Positions 9,579-18,455 are shown, numbered from the stretch's first letter. The stretch is DNA of 64,000 nt from DSVQ01 sp964484765 (GCA_964484765.1 CAZAGI010000041.1:3807-67806), one strand, 5' to 3'. A program made the numbers and translations. Notes: generated by a model not told the origin, from the sequence alone.

Positions 9579-10073
9579 ATGAGCCAGCCAGAATCCCCGA
9601 TGATTCCTGATGAAGGACTGGGCCAGGCGGGAAGATCGCGTCTGGCGTTCTTCCGTGATCTGCTGCTGTTCGGAATGGTGGCCGGGTTATCGGTTTGTGG
9701 CGTGGCCTTCATTGTGTTCTTGATGAATAGCGCCCAGAGGCGCGACCGCACGGCGGAAATTGCGGCCTTGCAGGACTGCGTGCAACTCGTGCAGGAATTC
9801 CACGCTTTACGGGCGCACAACCCGGAACCCGTCGGCTGGACGGCTTTCGAGTTTAAAGTGGCTGATCGGTTGCAGCCGCATATCCGCCCATTGGAGCAGC
9901 GCGCGTCCGTCAACCGCCCGGCATCCCAGAAGCTATTCTGGGTTGCCAAGTACCGCATGCGGGAAATGCTCGAATCGTGCCGTACGGCGCCTGGTCCCGC
10001 AGAAAACGAATGCCGCAACATGCTGAAAGAGTGCGCTGCAGAGCTACAATACCCCTTCCCGCCCGATTTATGA
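9579..10073 (+). CDS. single-pass membrane protein, unknown
   Basis: 165 aa from ATG 9579, preceded by GAGCGGG. One membrane helix at about residues 26-49 after a short polar N-terminus, then a soluble, mainly helical C-terminal part. No family recognised. The frame is open further upstream, but that part covers the 69-bp repeat and is unlikely to be coding. The next gene starts 41 bp downstream in the same orientation. Confidence 0.5.
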   Translation: MSQPESPMIPDEGLGQAGRSRLAFFRDLLLFGMVAGLSVCGVAFIVFLMNSAQRRDRTAEIAALQDCVQLVQEFHALRAHNPEPVGWTAFEFKVADRLQPHIRPLEQRASVNRPASQKLFWVAKYRMREMLESCRTAPGPAENECRNMLKECAAELQYPFPPDL

Positions 10074-10113
10074 TGCCCGCGGCTGGATCGCTCTTTGAGA
10101 GAGGACACACCCC

Positions 10114-10485
10114 ATGGGACGCTGGGACACGAATCAACCCGTGCGGCTGGTGAGTATCACTAATGGCGCCGACTTCGAGGCCGATTTGTCGGCGTTCGCG
10201 GAGGCCGCCCCCGTGTTTGCGTACGTCGATGACCGAGGGAGCCGTGTCGAGGTGCTGAGCGGACTCGATGTCGCGGGGAGGATTACCGTTCCAGACCAAC
10301 CAGAGTACATGTGGCTGAAAGGTCCCCGAGACTGTGTGTTGCTCAAGGCAACACCGGAAGGGGTGCGGGCGGGGCGGGTGGCCTTTCGGTCGTTGGGCGT
10401 GGGTGAGTTTTGTCTTGAGATCTACCATGTGCGGCCGGATATGAGCATCGAGTTGCTCCGCCAGGACGACTTCTGTTTCAAATGA
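10114..10485 (+). CDS. small soluble protein, unknown
   Basis: 123 aa, no signal peptide or membrane helix. A GAGAGG ribosome site lies 9 bp before the ATG. The sequence looks like a beta-rich domain (alternating hydrophobics such as RAGRVAFRSLGVGEFCLEIY). No family recognised. Follows the single-pass membrane protein by 41 bp, so probably co-transcribed. Confidence 0.5.
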   Translation: MGRWDTNQPVRLVSITNGADFEADLSAFAEAAPVFAYVDDRGSRVEVLSGLDVAGRITVPDQPEYMWLKGPRDCVLLKATPEGVRAGRVAFRSLGVGEFCLEIYHVRPDMSIELLRQDDFCFK

Positions 10486-10600
10486 TCAGCCGCGCTGTCG
10501 GTTGACCTTGCCGGTCGGATTGGCAGCGGAGAAGCCGTCGATGCTGAACCATCCTCACCAACGACGGCCAGTATCGACATCAACCGACAGGAATTGTCGT

Positions 10601-11776
10601 CTACCGCGCTGGTTTGAGCAGCCGGGCGAGGGGATTGCCGGTGTGCTTCTTCGCCGTGGGAATCACGATCGTTTGAATATCCTGTGGTTGAATGGCCGCA
10701 TCCGCTGTGGCGGGATTGGCCGCCTGGCGCGGGGCGACGCCGGTGGTGATCACGCTTGTGTTGCCGTCGTTGCGGGTGGCGAGGCCGTCTTTGACCTCAA
10801 TGGTGAAGTTGGTCGTCTCCTTCGTACCCACCGGGACGTTGTTCCGCGGCTGGAAAACCAGGGTTCGGATGGCGGCTTGGGCGAGAGCGCCGTTGTTGGC
10901 TTTCGCCGGGAATGACCGTTCGTACGTGATGCGGTTGGCTTTGCCGGTGTCCACCTTTCGGGTCCACCCGGCCGCGGAGGCCGGGGTGAAATCACCGCGG
11001 GTCGGGCCGTCGAGGATGATCACGCGGACGGTCAGCGCCTGCGTGTCGGGGTCGTTCACCGTCACCTTGGTGAAGAGCGCTTTCGTCTGATTATCACTCA
11101 TGGTCTGGCCGGAAATTGCCCCGCCGATGGTGGGGGCATCATTAATGCTTTTGACCGTCAGCCGCGTCGTGGCGGTGACGTTCGCCATGCCGTCATTCAC
11201 GAAGACCGTGAAGTCGGTCAATTCGGTCGTGTTCGGTTGAACGGCATTGGTTCGCGGGACAAACACGAAAGACCGCAGCGCCGTCTGAACCGTATCCCCC
11301 ACATTCGGACGTGCACTGTAATATCGAGAATAGGTAATATTGTTCCCCGTGACGGTCCGGGTGAATCCGGTCGTCGATGCCGGCGTGAAATCTCCCCGCA
11401 CGGTTCCGTTGAGCACCGTCACTTTCGCCAGCATGTTCTGGGTGTCCGGGTCTCTCACGATGAGATGTCCCAGGGGCTGGTAGGTCTGCGTGTCGTAGAT
11501 CGTCGTGTTCGTCGGCAAGTTTCCCGCGACTGGCGGAGTGTTCGCTGCGGCGGGAAGAATGTCGCGATTCTGGTTGAGAACCTCATCCGGCGCGAGCGTG
11601 ATGGTCGTGACATCACTGATGGCCGACACATCGACTGCGGCACCTTCGCCGGCGAGCAGGGTGCGCACTTCCAACGGCTCCAGCCGCGGCGTCGATGTGC
11701 GTTTTCGTGCCAATCGCCCCTGCGGTTTCTGCCAAGCTTGCTGAAAATTCGACAAAAATTGACGCATGCCGTACAT
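10601..11776 (-). CDS. secreted cadherin-like repeat protein with LEPR-HXLL-type export motif
   Basis: 391 aa. The N-terminal 40 residues are basic and carry TPRLEPLEVRTLLA, a variant of the LEPR-HXLL motif seen at the N-terminus of giant planctomycete surface proteins. Two tandem domains of about 110-120 residues follow (about 70-190 and 200-320). Each contains a VRDPDTQ or VNDPDTQ strand, a GDFTPAS.GWTR-type segment and FTVFVNDG/FTIEVKDG, as in cadherin/Ig-like calcium-binding repeats. Probably a cell-surface protein. ATG 11776 is chosen for its AAAAAAGGG ribosome site and because the export motif then lies near the N-terminus. The frame continues upstream to 11953 without such a site. Confidence 0.75.
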   Translation of the reverse strand: MYGMRQFLSNFQQAWQKPQGRLARKRTSTPRLEPLEVRTLLAGEGAAVDVSAISDVTTITLAPDEVLNQNRDILPAAANTPPVAGNLPTNTTIYDTQTYQPLGHLIVRDPDTQNMLAKVTVLNGTVRGDFTPASTTGFTRTVTGNNITYSRYYSARPNVGDTVQTALRSFVFVPRTNAVQPNTTELTDFTVFVNDGMANVTATTRLTVKSINDAPTIGGAISGQTMSDNQTKALFTKVTVNDPDTQALTVRVIILDGPTRGDFTPASAAGWTRKVDTGKANRITYERSFPAKANNGALAQAAIRTLVFQPRNNVPVGTKETTNFTIEVKDGLATRNDGNTSVITTGVAPRQAANPATADAAIQPQDIQTIVIPTAKKHTGNPLARLLKPAR

Positions 11777-12001
11777 GGTGCAACCCTTTTTTGAATGTGA
11801 CGACCCTGCGTCGTCAGGCTCGGAATCCAGCGGAATGATCTCGACAACGGGAATTGCCGGAACACGCACCGCCGGCGACACGCGATTCTGAAAAAAAGAT
11901 CGAGGTCTGGAATTCCGCAGGTTTCCGGCGGAAATTCCCGGCCAAAGCACCACGCAGGCGACCGGAAAAAGACCGATCGGCCCCGTCAGTTGCCCGGCAA
12001 A

Positions 12002-12421
12002 TCAGCCGCCAAACCGCCGAGCGAGCCATTCTCCTGCGAGCACGGCGAGGATGCCGCCGGCGAAGTTGGCAACGGCGTGGAGGCCGCCCCAGAGGAATGG
12101 CGGCGTGTTTCGCGACATCAGCACGGTTTCGAGAGACAGGGCGGAAAACGTCGTCAATCCGCCGAGGACGCCGGTCACCAGAAACAGGCGCGCGTCGTGT
12201 GACAGCCAGCCGTGTTCGAAGCCGCTGCCGACAAGGTAGCCAATCGCGAAACAGCCGATGACGTTCACGATCAACGTGCCCACTGCCGGATACTGAGGAA
12301 ACCACGCGGCGGCTTCGCGGGAGATGAGAAACCGGGCGACGGCGCCCAGCGCGCCGCCCACGCCCACCATCACCAGCGACCAACTTTGAAGCTGCGGCAT
12401 TCGCTTGTGATCCCGGTTCAC
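12002..12421 (-). CDS. crcB: fluoride channel CrcB/Fluc
   Basis: 139 aa with four membrane helices. CrcB signatures: GALGAVARF near residue 24, GTLIVNVIGCFAIGYL with the conserved Asn near 52, and GVLGGLTTFSALSLE near 85-100. The family exports toxic fluoride as a dimeric channel in the inner membrane. It can start at GTG 12421, which overlaps the stop of the upstream phosphodiesterase gene (GTGA), or at ATG 12400. The overlap suggests translational coupling in a three-gene operon. I saw no fluoride riboswitch in the 135 bp before the first gene. Confidence 0.93.
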   Translation of the reverse strand: MNRDHKRMPQLQSWSLVMVGVGGALGAVARFLISREAAAWFPQYPAVGTLIVNVIGCFAIGYLVGSGFEHGWLSHDARLFLVTGVLGGLTTFSALSLETVLMSRNTPPFLWGGLHAVANFAGGILAVLAGEWLARRFGG

Positions 12422-12906
12422 CGCGGTACGGTGAGAAAGGTCAACTCGTCCGATTTCAGATTCAACACCGCGACCGTGAAATTCCGGGCGCGATGCAAGG
12501 CGCCCGGGTTGATGTAACGGATCCCGTCGCTAAAACAGTCGTCGGGACTGTGAGTATGCCCGCTGAGCAGGTAATCGGGTTGAAGTGCCTGCAGTCGTCG
12601 GACTTCGGTGCCGAGATGTCCGTGCGTGACGGCAACCGTTTTCGCGTCCAAAGCAATCACATCGCCGTACTTCAGGCTATGGGCGCCCGTCCGCTGCGCG
12701 ACTTCCTGCAATTCCGGCACGCACAGGGCGTCGTTGTTTCCCAGCACGAAATAACATGGCAACACCGCGCATGTGGCGAGGATGTCTGGTTCCGTGAAAT
12801 CTCCGCAATGCACCAGTGCTTCGGCTCCCGCGGCCCGCAACAACGCGACGGCCTGCTGGCAGCGCGCGAGCTGATTGTGCGTGTCGGAGAGAATGCCGAG
12901 CTTCAT
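12418..12906 (-). CDS. YfcE/MJ0936-type metallophosphodiesterase
   Basis: 162 aa, the full length of the YfcE family. All metal-binding motifs of the calcineurin-like fold are present: SDTH (Asp8, His10), GDF (Asp36), GNND (Asn58), THGH (His95) and GHTH (His117, His119). Family members hydrolyse phosphodiesters with two metal ions; the natural substrate is usually unknown. The ATG overlaps the stop of the upstream KaiC-like gene (ATGA), and its own stop overlaps the crcB start. Confidence 0.9.
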   Translation of the reverse strand: MKLGILSDTHNQLARCQQAVALLRAAGAEALVHCGDFTEPDILATCAVLPCYFVLGNNDALCVPELQEVAQRTGAHSLKYGDVIALDAKTVAVTHGHLGTEVRRLQALQPDYLLSGHTHSPDDCFSDGIRYINPGALHRARNFTVAVLNLKSDELTFLTVPR

Positions 12907-13790
12907 GTCAGCAACACCAGGCCGCGATCGTTGATTTCATAGGGGACAATCGATTCATCGCACGCGCTGCCGCGATGTTTGGCGACATGGAGTGCCCGGC
13001 GCATCTTCAGGCCGTCACGGATTTTGCCCATCAGGATGATCGTGTTGGCGTTCGAGAGTTCGTCACCGCTTTCCAGTGGACGGCCCAATAAATCGTCGAG
13101 CATGACTTCATGCGAGGTATAACTGAGCAGGCATGTGAGTTGCCGATGATCATAAGCGTGTTGCATCACTTGCGGCTCGTACTGCCGATAATGAACGCGA
13201 AATAAGTCCCGGGCGACCCAATCGTGCTCTTTATGCAAGATCTGGTGGTAGATGTAATCGAACACATGGAACTGAAATGATTCGCTGGCTTTGTCGGCCG
13301 GTTCCACGCCGTCGATCACGCACCGCCGCACGCCGTGGACGAAGTTGGCGTAGAAAAACGCGATCGCCTGTTCCAGCTTGCGGTTGAGTTCGACCTTCCA
13401 TTCCTGCCATTGATCGTGATCGATGTCGTGCACCGTCACGCGACGACCGGAGCGCTCGAAGATGTGGAAATAATCGAACCGCGACTTCGCGGCATCCCAC
13501 AATTCCTCGGGAAACCACGGCAAATCGACGGGCCGCTCGCGCAGCGACCAATCTGCCAGCCGCTGGGCATACTCGGCGTGATTCTGGTCATCGCCGCGCG
13601 TGGTCATATCAAACAGGCACCCGCGCTGACCGTCCTGTTCGCGGCCGGCATCGGCGAACTGCAGCGCGAGTTGCGTCTTCCCGATTCCCGTGGCCCCCAT
13701 CATAACGGTGAGTGTTCCGGGAACGAGGCCACCGCCAAGCAATTCATCAAGCGCAGGCACACCAGTGGAACAGCGCGAAGCCAACGACAT
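12903..13790 (-). CDS. KaiC/RecA-like P-loop ATPase
   Basis: 295 aa. It opens with a KaiC-type segment (RCSTGVPALDELLGGGLVPG, residues 6-25) and Walker A GATGIGKT at 32-39. A Walker B-like strand (RRCVIDG) lies near 170. One RecA/KaiC core is present, so it is a single-domain member rather than a two-domain clock KaiC. The middle part is rich in aromatic and acidic residues and is unusual for KaiC. First gene of an overlapping trio with the phosphodiesterase and crcB. Function unknown; ATP-driven signalling or regulation is an inference from the family. Confidence 0.8.
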   Translation of the reverse strand: MSLASRCSTGVPALDELLGGGLVPGTLTVMMGATGIGKTQLALQFADAGREQDGQRGCLFDMTTRGDDQNHAEYAQRLADWSLRERPVDLPWFPEELWDAAKSRFDYFHIFERSGRRVTVHDIDHDQWQEWKVELNRKLEQAIAFFYANFVHGVRRCVIDGVEPADKASESFQFHVFDYIYHQILHKEHDWVARDLFRVHYRQYEPQVMQHAYDHRQLTCLLSYTSHEVMLDDLLGRPLESGDELSNANTIILMGKIRDGLKMRRALHVAKHRGSACDESIVPYEINDRGLVLLT

Positions 13791-13854
13791 AAATGATCAA
13801 CTTGAATAAACAAAAGAGAACAGGAGAAGTCGTCTCACAATATTACTGACCAAC

Positions 13855-13889
13855 TCCAGTCGTGGACCTTTACGATTCACGACCGGAGT
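13855..13889 (-). terminator. hairpin after the PQQ-propeller gene
   Basis: Arms at 13855-13865 and 13879-13889, 11 bp with one G-T pair and a 13-nt loop, 37 bp past the stop of the minus-strand propeller gene. There is no U-tract, so it is a terminator-like hairpin rather than a certain intrinsic terminator. Confidence 0.5.
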
Positions 13890-13925
13890 GATCTCGTTCT
13901 GGAATGATCTGTCGATGGGAGTCGA

Positions 13926-15227
13926 TCAGAAGAATTGCGCGAGTTCGTAACAAAGGATTTGATTATTCTCGCGAAGATACAATCGGCCACCGGAAATCAC
14001 GGGATGCGCCCAGCTGGGCCGTTCGCCGGTGTCGGGAATGGTGAAGGAACCGGATTCGACGTAGCCTTCCGGATCGGCTTTGGCGAGAACCATCGTGCCG
14101 TTCGCGAAATGGATATACAGGTACCCATCCCCCGCGGCGAAGGAGGCGGAGTTCTTCCCGCTCTTCGGGCGGGCTTTCCACTTCACTTCCCCCGTCAGCA
14201 TTTCGGCGCAGTAGGGGACACCGGCATCGTCGGAGTCACCGTAGACATAGTCGCCGATGCGGACCACACCGCCGTGCTTGTTCGCCAGCGGCGGTTTCAT
14301 CCCATAGACTTCTTCGACGTCGACTTTGCCATCCCCGGCGGGTTTCTGTCGCAACAGGGCGGCCCCGCGCTTGTAACCAGCGACGACGAACACCAGATCG
14401 TCTTTCACGATCGGCGTCGGAATCACCGCGGTGGTGCGTTCGATCGGATAGTTCCACAACAACACGCCGTCGTTGGCACGGATCCCCATCGCCCCGGTCG
14501 CCGTCACTTGCACATACAGGCGGATGCCTCCGACTTCGGTCGGCACGATCGAAGCGTGTCCCGCCCCGCGGTTGCCGGGCTGCGCGACCTTCCACACGAA
14601 TTCCCCCGTGGTTTTGTTGAGCGCAACGACGGTCGATTCGTCACCGCCGGGTGTGACGAGCAAGAGGTCGCCGTCGATCGTGGGGGATTCGCTGTAGCCC
14701 CAACCATCGCCTTTCTTGCCGCCAAACTGCTCTTTCAGGTCGATCCGCCACTTTTCGTTGCCATTGACGACATCGGCAGCCAACAGCACTCCGTGTGGCG
14801 AAATGACGTACACCAGCGCGCCATCGGTAGACGGTGTGCTGCGCGAGCTTTGCCATGATCCCTGCCCGCTGGTCCACGGGCCGCCGGTCTTGGTTTTCCA
14901 GAGGAGTTTTCCGGTCTTCTGCTCGAGGGCGATAAGATATTCGTCCTTATCTTCAGGAGTTAGGCCGTCGCCCAGCGTGAAAATGCGACCGTCGTCGATA
15001 GCGAGGCTGGAGTAACCGCGACCGACGGCGTCGGAAGTCCACAACAGTTTGGGTCCGCCCTCTGGCCACGATTTCAGCAGCCCGGTTTCGGTCGAGACGC
15101 CCGTGCGCTGCGGGCCGCGAAATGTCGGCCAATCTTCGGCCGAGAGTGACGCGCCGAGCAGCAGCACGGCGGCACTCGAAATCAACAACCCATAGCGGGC
15201 ACGCGTGTCAGGGGGGAGGGCAAACAT
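13926..15227 (-). CDS. exported PQQ-binding-like beta-propeller protein
   Basis: 433 aa. Signal peptide at residues 12-30 (hydrophobic, ending SLSA). The repeats of the quinoprotein propeller are clear: DWPTFRGPQRTGVS at the mature N-terminus, then tryptophan-docking segments such as LEQKTGKLLWKTKTGG, VNGNEKWRID, KTTGEFVWKV, ANDGVLLWNY and LTGEVKWKA. Such proteins are abundant in planctomycetes. Most lack proven PQQ enzymology and may be scaffold or BamB-like. ATG 15227 has a GAAAGA site. Monocistronic by appearance, with a hairpin after the stop. Confidence 0.85.
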   Translation of the reverse strand: MFALPPDTRARYGLLISSAAVLLLGASLSAEDWPTFRGPQRTGVSTETGLLKSWPEGGPKLLWTSDAVGRGYSSLAIDDGRIFTLGDGLTPEDKDEYLIALEQKTGKLLWKTKTGGPWTSGQGSWQSSRSTPSTDGALVYVISPHGVLLAADVVNGNEKWRIDLKEQFGGKKGDGWGYSESPTIDGDLLLVTPGGDESTVVALNKTTGEFVWKVAQPGNRGAGHASIVPTEVGGIRLYVQVTATGAMGIRANDGVLLWNYPIERTTAVIPTPIVKDDLVFVVAGYKRGAALLRQKPAGDGKVDVEEVYGMKPPLANKHGGVVRIGDYVYGDSDDAGVPYCAEMLTGEVKWKARPKSGKNSASFAAGDGYLYIHFANGTMVLAKADPEGYVESGSFTIPDTGERPSWAHPVISGGRLYLRENNQILCYELAQFF

Positions 15228-15335
15228 GGCGGGAATCTTTCAAAACGAACAGGCGGGGTAGTCCGGCGGCGACCAGCACTTCCGGTCGATTGCTCGATAA
15301 TACCGAATTCTCCGGATTTCGCGATGCTCTGCGGG

Positions 15336-16160
15336 TTACTCCGCCGGCGGTTGCCAGTCGCCCCAATGCGAGAGGTATTCCGCATAGGCGGGAGTCGTCG
15401 CGGACTGTTGTTCCAGCCAGGCCTTCGCTGCGGTGACAAGCTGGTGTTCCGCCTCCACTGTCAGCTTGCCGAGCAACACCCGCGTGCGCAAGAAGACGAA
15501 GTACGTATCGAGGACATCACAGCGGCAATAGTCGTTGACGAGCTGGGCTTTGCCGGCATCCCAGAGGTCTTGCACCTGCGAACCGTCGATCCCCGTCTTG
15601 CCGGGTTTGCCGATGAGGTTAGCGAGGAGATTTAACCCGCCGGTGAGTTTCCCCGCACCGAAGTTCGACAGGAGATCGTACAGATCAAGATGAGCATCGG
15701 CGTTGTAGCGGTTCCGAGCCTGTTCGAAGCTGCGGGCGTCGACATTAAACCAGGCGGGAACGGAATATCCGTAACGGAAAGCGGCTAATTCCAGCACGGG
15801 CAGGTCGTATCCGCGGCCGTTAAAACTGACGAGTGTCGGGCGGCCGTAGTGGTTCCAACCGGTCCAGAACAACCGTGTGATAACTTGCGGCCGATAATGC
15901 GGCGCGTCGAGTGTGACCAGATCCATCAGTCGATAACTCGCATCGACCTTCGCCACTGCGACGGATGCGGGCAGGACAAAGGTAGTGGGGAGCACATCGC
16001 GGCCGGTTTCGGCCATCAGTTCCTGGCGATATCGCTGTGCTGCCTCTGCCGCGGACAACCCGTCTGCCGGGTAGCGGATCTTAGCGATCAAGTCTCCGTC
16101 GGCGACGGATTCAATGTCAAAGATGAGATAGGCCACTCCACCACGGCGATCGTCGGACAT
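15336..16160 (-). CDS. predicted 3'-5' exonuclease, PolB-exonuclease-like
   Basis: 274 aa. DnaQ-like fold of the 'PolB-like 3'-5' exonuclease' family: Exo I DIES (Asp15, Glu17), Exo II in LVSFNGRGYDLPVLE (around residue 110-125) and Exo III in DYCRCDVLDTYFVFLR (near 210-225). Expected to degrade single-stranded DNA or RNA 3' ends with two metal ions. It probably acts in repair, though the exact role of this family is not established. ATG 16160 lies directly downstream of a heptad repeat block, which therefore forms part of the 5' untranslated region. Confidence 0.8.
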   Translation of the reverse strand: MSDDRRGGVAYLIFDIESVADGDLIAKIRYPADGLSAAEAAQRYRQELMAETGRDVLPTTFVLPASVAVAKVDASYRLMDLVTLDAPHYRPQVITRLFWTGWNHYGRPTLVSFNGRGYDLPVLELAAFRYGYSVPAWFNVDARSFEQARNRYNADAHLDLYDLLSNFGAGKLTGGLNLLANLIGKPGKTGIDGSQVQDLWDAGKAQLVNDYCRCDVLDTYFVFLRTRVLLGKLTVEAEHQLVTAAKAWLEQQSATTPAYAEYLSHWGDWQPPAE

Positions 16161-16176
16161 GGTTGGGCTCCAAATG

Positions 16177-16279
16177 AGTCAAGAGCGGAGAGTCGAGAGT
16201 CCAGAGCCAGAGCAAAAAACCAAAGACAGGCACCGCATATTAACAATTTGTACTTTTCATTTTTCAATTGGCATTTTGC
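16177..16279 (+). repeat. two heptad-repeat blocks between exonuclease and ZIP genes
   Basis: 16177-16212 is made of seven-base units of the type AGTCAAG, AGCGGAG, AGTCGAG, AGTCCAG, AGCCAG. It matches 51482-51517 with only two differences in 36 bp. 16252-16279 is a second, AT-rich block with the same period (ACTTTTC, ATTTTTC, AATTGGC, ATTTTGC), resembling the repeat at 20247-20324. No gene lies here. Confidence 0.8.
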
Positions 16280-16287
16280 CATGCATT

Positions 16288-17370
16288 TCAGTGTGAATGA
16301 TTGTGGTCATGGTCGTGATTATGTCCGTGGCTTTCTTCGCGGTGAGATGCCGGGGCGTGAGTGTGTTCGGGTTCCAGGAATCCAATCGCCCACGCCGCGA
16401 CGAGTCCGGCAATCAGCGCCAGCGACAAGCGCACGCGGTCATGCGAATGGAACTGCACTTCCGGCAAGAGATCGCTCAGGGCAATGCACACAAACACACC
16501 GGCCGAAAAGGCGAGCGCGGTTCCGACAAACACGTTCTGCTGGGCCGACATCGTTCGTAAACCCAGATGAAACAGCACGATTCCCAGCGGGACCAGCATC
16601 GCATAGGCGACATTCACGGCATGCCGCGCCGCTTTTGACCACCCTGCGGCCGTCATGAGCGAAGTGATCGAGAGCGAGTCGAGCGGTTTGTGCAGCGCGA
16701 TGCCGAGAAACGTTCCCAGCCCCGGCAACAGCAGCCCGGCGATGTGACGCGTATCGGCTTCCACATGTGCCGCGAGTGCCAGCCCGTCGGTGATCGTGTG
16801 CAGCGACAGCCCGAACGTCACGCCGATCCAGCTCGTCGATTGCGGCCGCGGATGGCTCTGATGTTCTTCCGCGTGGTCATGATCATGGCTGTGATCGTGG
16901 GAATGATCGTGGTCGTGCGCATGGTCATGATCGTGGGAATGTCCGGGGGCCTCGTCGTCGAAGCCGTCGTGATTGTGGAAATGAAACATCCGCAACATGA
17001 AGAACATCGAGACCAGGCCAATGAGCATCCACATCATCGCCCAGTCGAGCGCGTGTACCATGCCGGCCTGATTGAGAATGACGACGGCATGCGGCAGTTG
17101 ATGGAGCATCCCCACGCCGAGCATCAGCCCGCCGATGAGGCTCATCATGATCTGTAACCGCGTGTGCGTCAGCCGCATCAATCCGGGCAGCAGGCCTCCC
17201 AGCACCGACGCAGCGATCACCAGCCCGCAGTAGACCGTCAACTGTAACCACGGCGAAGACGCCGCCGGTTCCCCAGCAGGGTTTCCGCCCGCGGCACCGC
17301 ACAGCACGGTGATTCCGGCCGCCGTCACCAGTCCGACGCACCAGCCGGTCCGTCGTTTTTCCTCTCGCAT
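16288..17370 (-). CDS. ZIP-family divalent metal transporter with histidine-rich loop
   Basis: 360 aa from ATG 17370, which has a strong GGGGAGGAG site. About eight membrane helices. The ZIP metal-binding helices are present: LSLHTITDGLALAA (His191, Asp195) and LGIALHKPLDSLSI (His227, Asp231). Between helices 3 and 4 (about residues 130-173) is a cytoplasm- or periplasm-facing loop packed with HD repeats, and the C-terminus ends in a second His cluster. Likely substrates are zinc, iron or manganese; direction (uptake is usual) is inferred. Possible alternative: a GufA-type exporter-like ZIP. Confidence 0.88.
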   Translation of the reverse strand: MREEKRRTGWCVGLVTAAGITVLCGAAGGNPAGEPAASSPWLQLTVYCGLVIAASVLGGLLPGLMRLTHTRLQIMMSLIGGLMLGVGMLHQLPHAVVILNQAGMVHALDWAMMWMLIGLVSMFFMLRMFHFHNHDGFDDEAPGHSHDHDHAHDHDHSHDHSHDHDHAEEHQSHPRPQSTSWIGVTFGLSLHTITDGLALAAHVEADTRHIAGLLLPGLGTFLGIALHKPLDSLSITSLMTAAGWSKAARHAVNVAYAMLVPLGIVLFHLGLRTMSAQQNVFVGTALAFSAGVFVCIALSDLLPEVQFHSHDRVRLSLALIAGLVAAWAIGFLEPEHTHAPASHREESHGHNHDHDHNHSH

Positions 17371-17510
17371 CGCATGCGCTCCTCCCCGCGCTCGGCCAGA
17401 ATACGGCCACTGTCTGCGGAGCACATTAGTTTACCCGTGTTGTGCGAGAAGAGCGACCTTGCCGCATCACAATCGCGGATGCAGTTGAATTGCAGCGATG
17501 CGGATCGGTC

Positions 17511-18455
17511 TCAGACAGGACAGGCGATGTCCGGGAGGTGGAGATAGTCCGGACGATCGGCCGTGGTTTGATGCCGGTAGGCCTGCACGATCCGGCCTTT
17601 ATCCACGACGAAGGCTCCCGCGAGTTGCTGCGGGTTGCCGACGATCCGTCCGAAACCATGCCGCCAGACGGTACCCTCGATGACCGCCCGCCACAGCACA
17701 TACGGCCCCGTGAGCTGACTCAGCGACCCGGACCGCAATTCAAACGCCCGAAACAACCGCCGCTCGGGATCACTGATCGCGGCAACGTCGGTCAATCCAT
17801 ATCGATCGAGCAAAGCGCGGCCATCCGCGGGCGGGCTCAGATGCACCACCACAAGATCCCACCCCCGTGCTCGCAGAATTTCGGACTGCTTCTTCAGGTC
17901 GGCCAGGGCTTCCCGACAGAAAGTGCAACCGGAATGGCGAACAAACAGCACAAATGTCGGTCGTGATTGCGACAACTCCCTGAGACTGACGCCACGGTCC
18001 GTGATCGCCGAGTCCAATGCGGCCGCGAAGTCGATGGGGTCATCCCCCGCGCGAGTTTCGTCGTGAACTTTGGCGGCGTGGACCAGGATCGCGGCGAACG
18101 GAATCCACCAGACCAGATCGTTTGCGAGGAACATCACCCCGGCGGACCACGGCAGTTCACCGTGCAGAGCGGTCCACACAAAGCCGATCGGTCCGAAGAT
18201 TTTCCCCAGCAGTCCGCAAAGAACGACTGGCCAATGGGTAACCGGATCGCGGGCGGCGAGACCGTAGCCAATCCCGTAGACGCCGATGACCATCCCGAGG
18301 CATTGGACCATGGATGGGTAGTTGGGCGGTTCGAGTCCACCCAGTTGAAACAACGCCGCGGGAGCCAGAATGACGGCGGTACCCCACGCGAGGTTATAAA
18401 CCGCGGCTGCCATGAGGACTCCGCGCATCCACGGCGGTGATTTCTGATGTGTCAC
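17511..18455 (-). CDS. fusion of a four-helix membrane domain with an AhpC/TSA-like redox domain
   Basis: 314 aa. Residues 10-128 form about four membrane helices. Residues 145-314 form a thioredoxin-fold domain with SGCTFCREALADL (Cys177, Cys180), as in the AhpC/TSA-antioxidant or SelL-like family, including the late VVDKGRIV strand. The fusion suggests a membrane-tethered thiol reductase/peroxidase facing the cytoplasm or periplasm. The membrane part is not one I can name. GTG start with an AGGAAAG site. No partner gene close by. Confidence 0.75.
   Translation of the reverse strand: MTHQKSPPWMRGVLMAAAVYNLAWGTAVILAPAALFQLGGLEPPNYPSMVQCLGMVIGVYGIGYGLAARDPVTHWPVVLCGLLGKIFGPIGFVWTALHGELPWSAGVMFLANDLVWWIPFAAILVHAAKVHDETRAGDDPIDFAAALDSAITDRGVSLRELSQSRPTFVLFVRHSGCTFCREALADLKKQSEILRARGWDLVVVHLSPPADGRALLDRYGLTDVAAISDPERRLFRAFELRSGSLSQLTGPYVLWRAVIEGTVWRHGFGRIVGNPQQLAGAFVVDKGRIVQAYRHQTTADRPDYLHLPDIACPV

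Noticed and set aside
13791..13925. Fluoride riboswitch before the crcB operon
   Set aside because: The conserved core is not seen. The hairpin here fits the end of the preceding gene instead.
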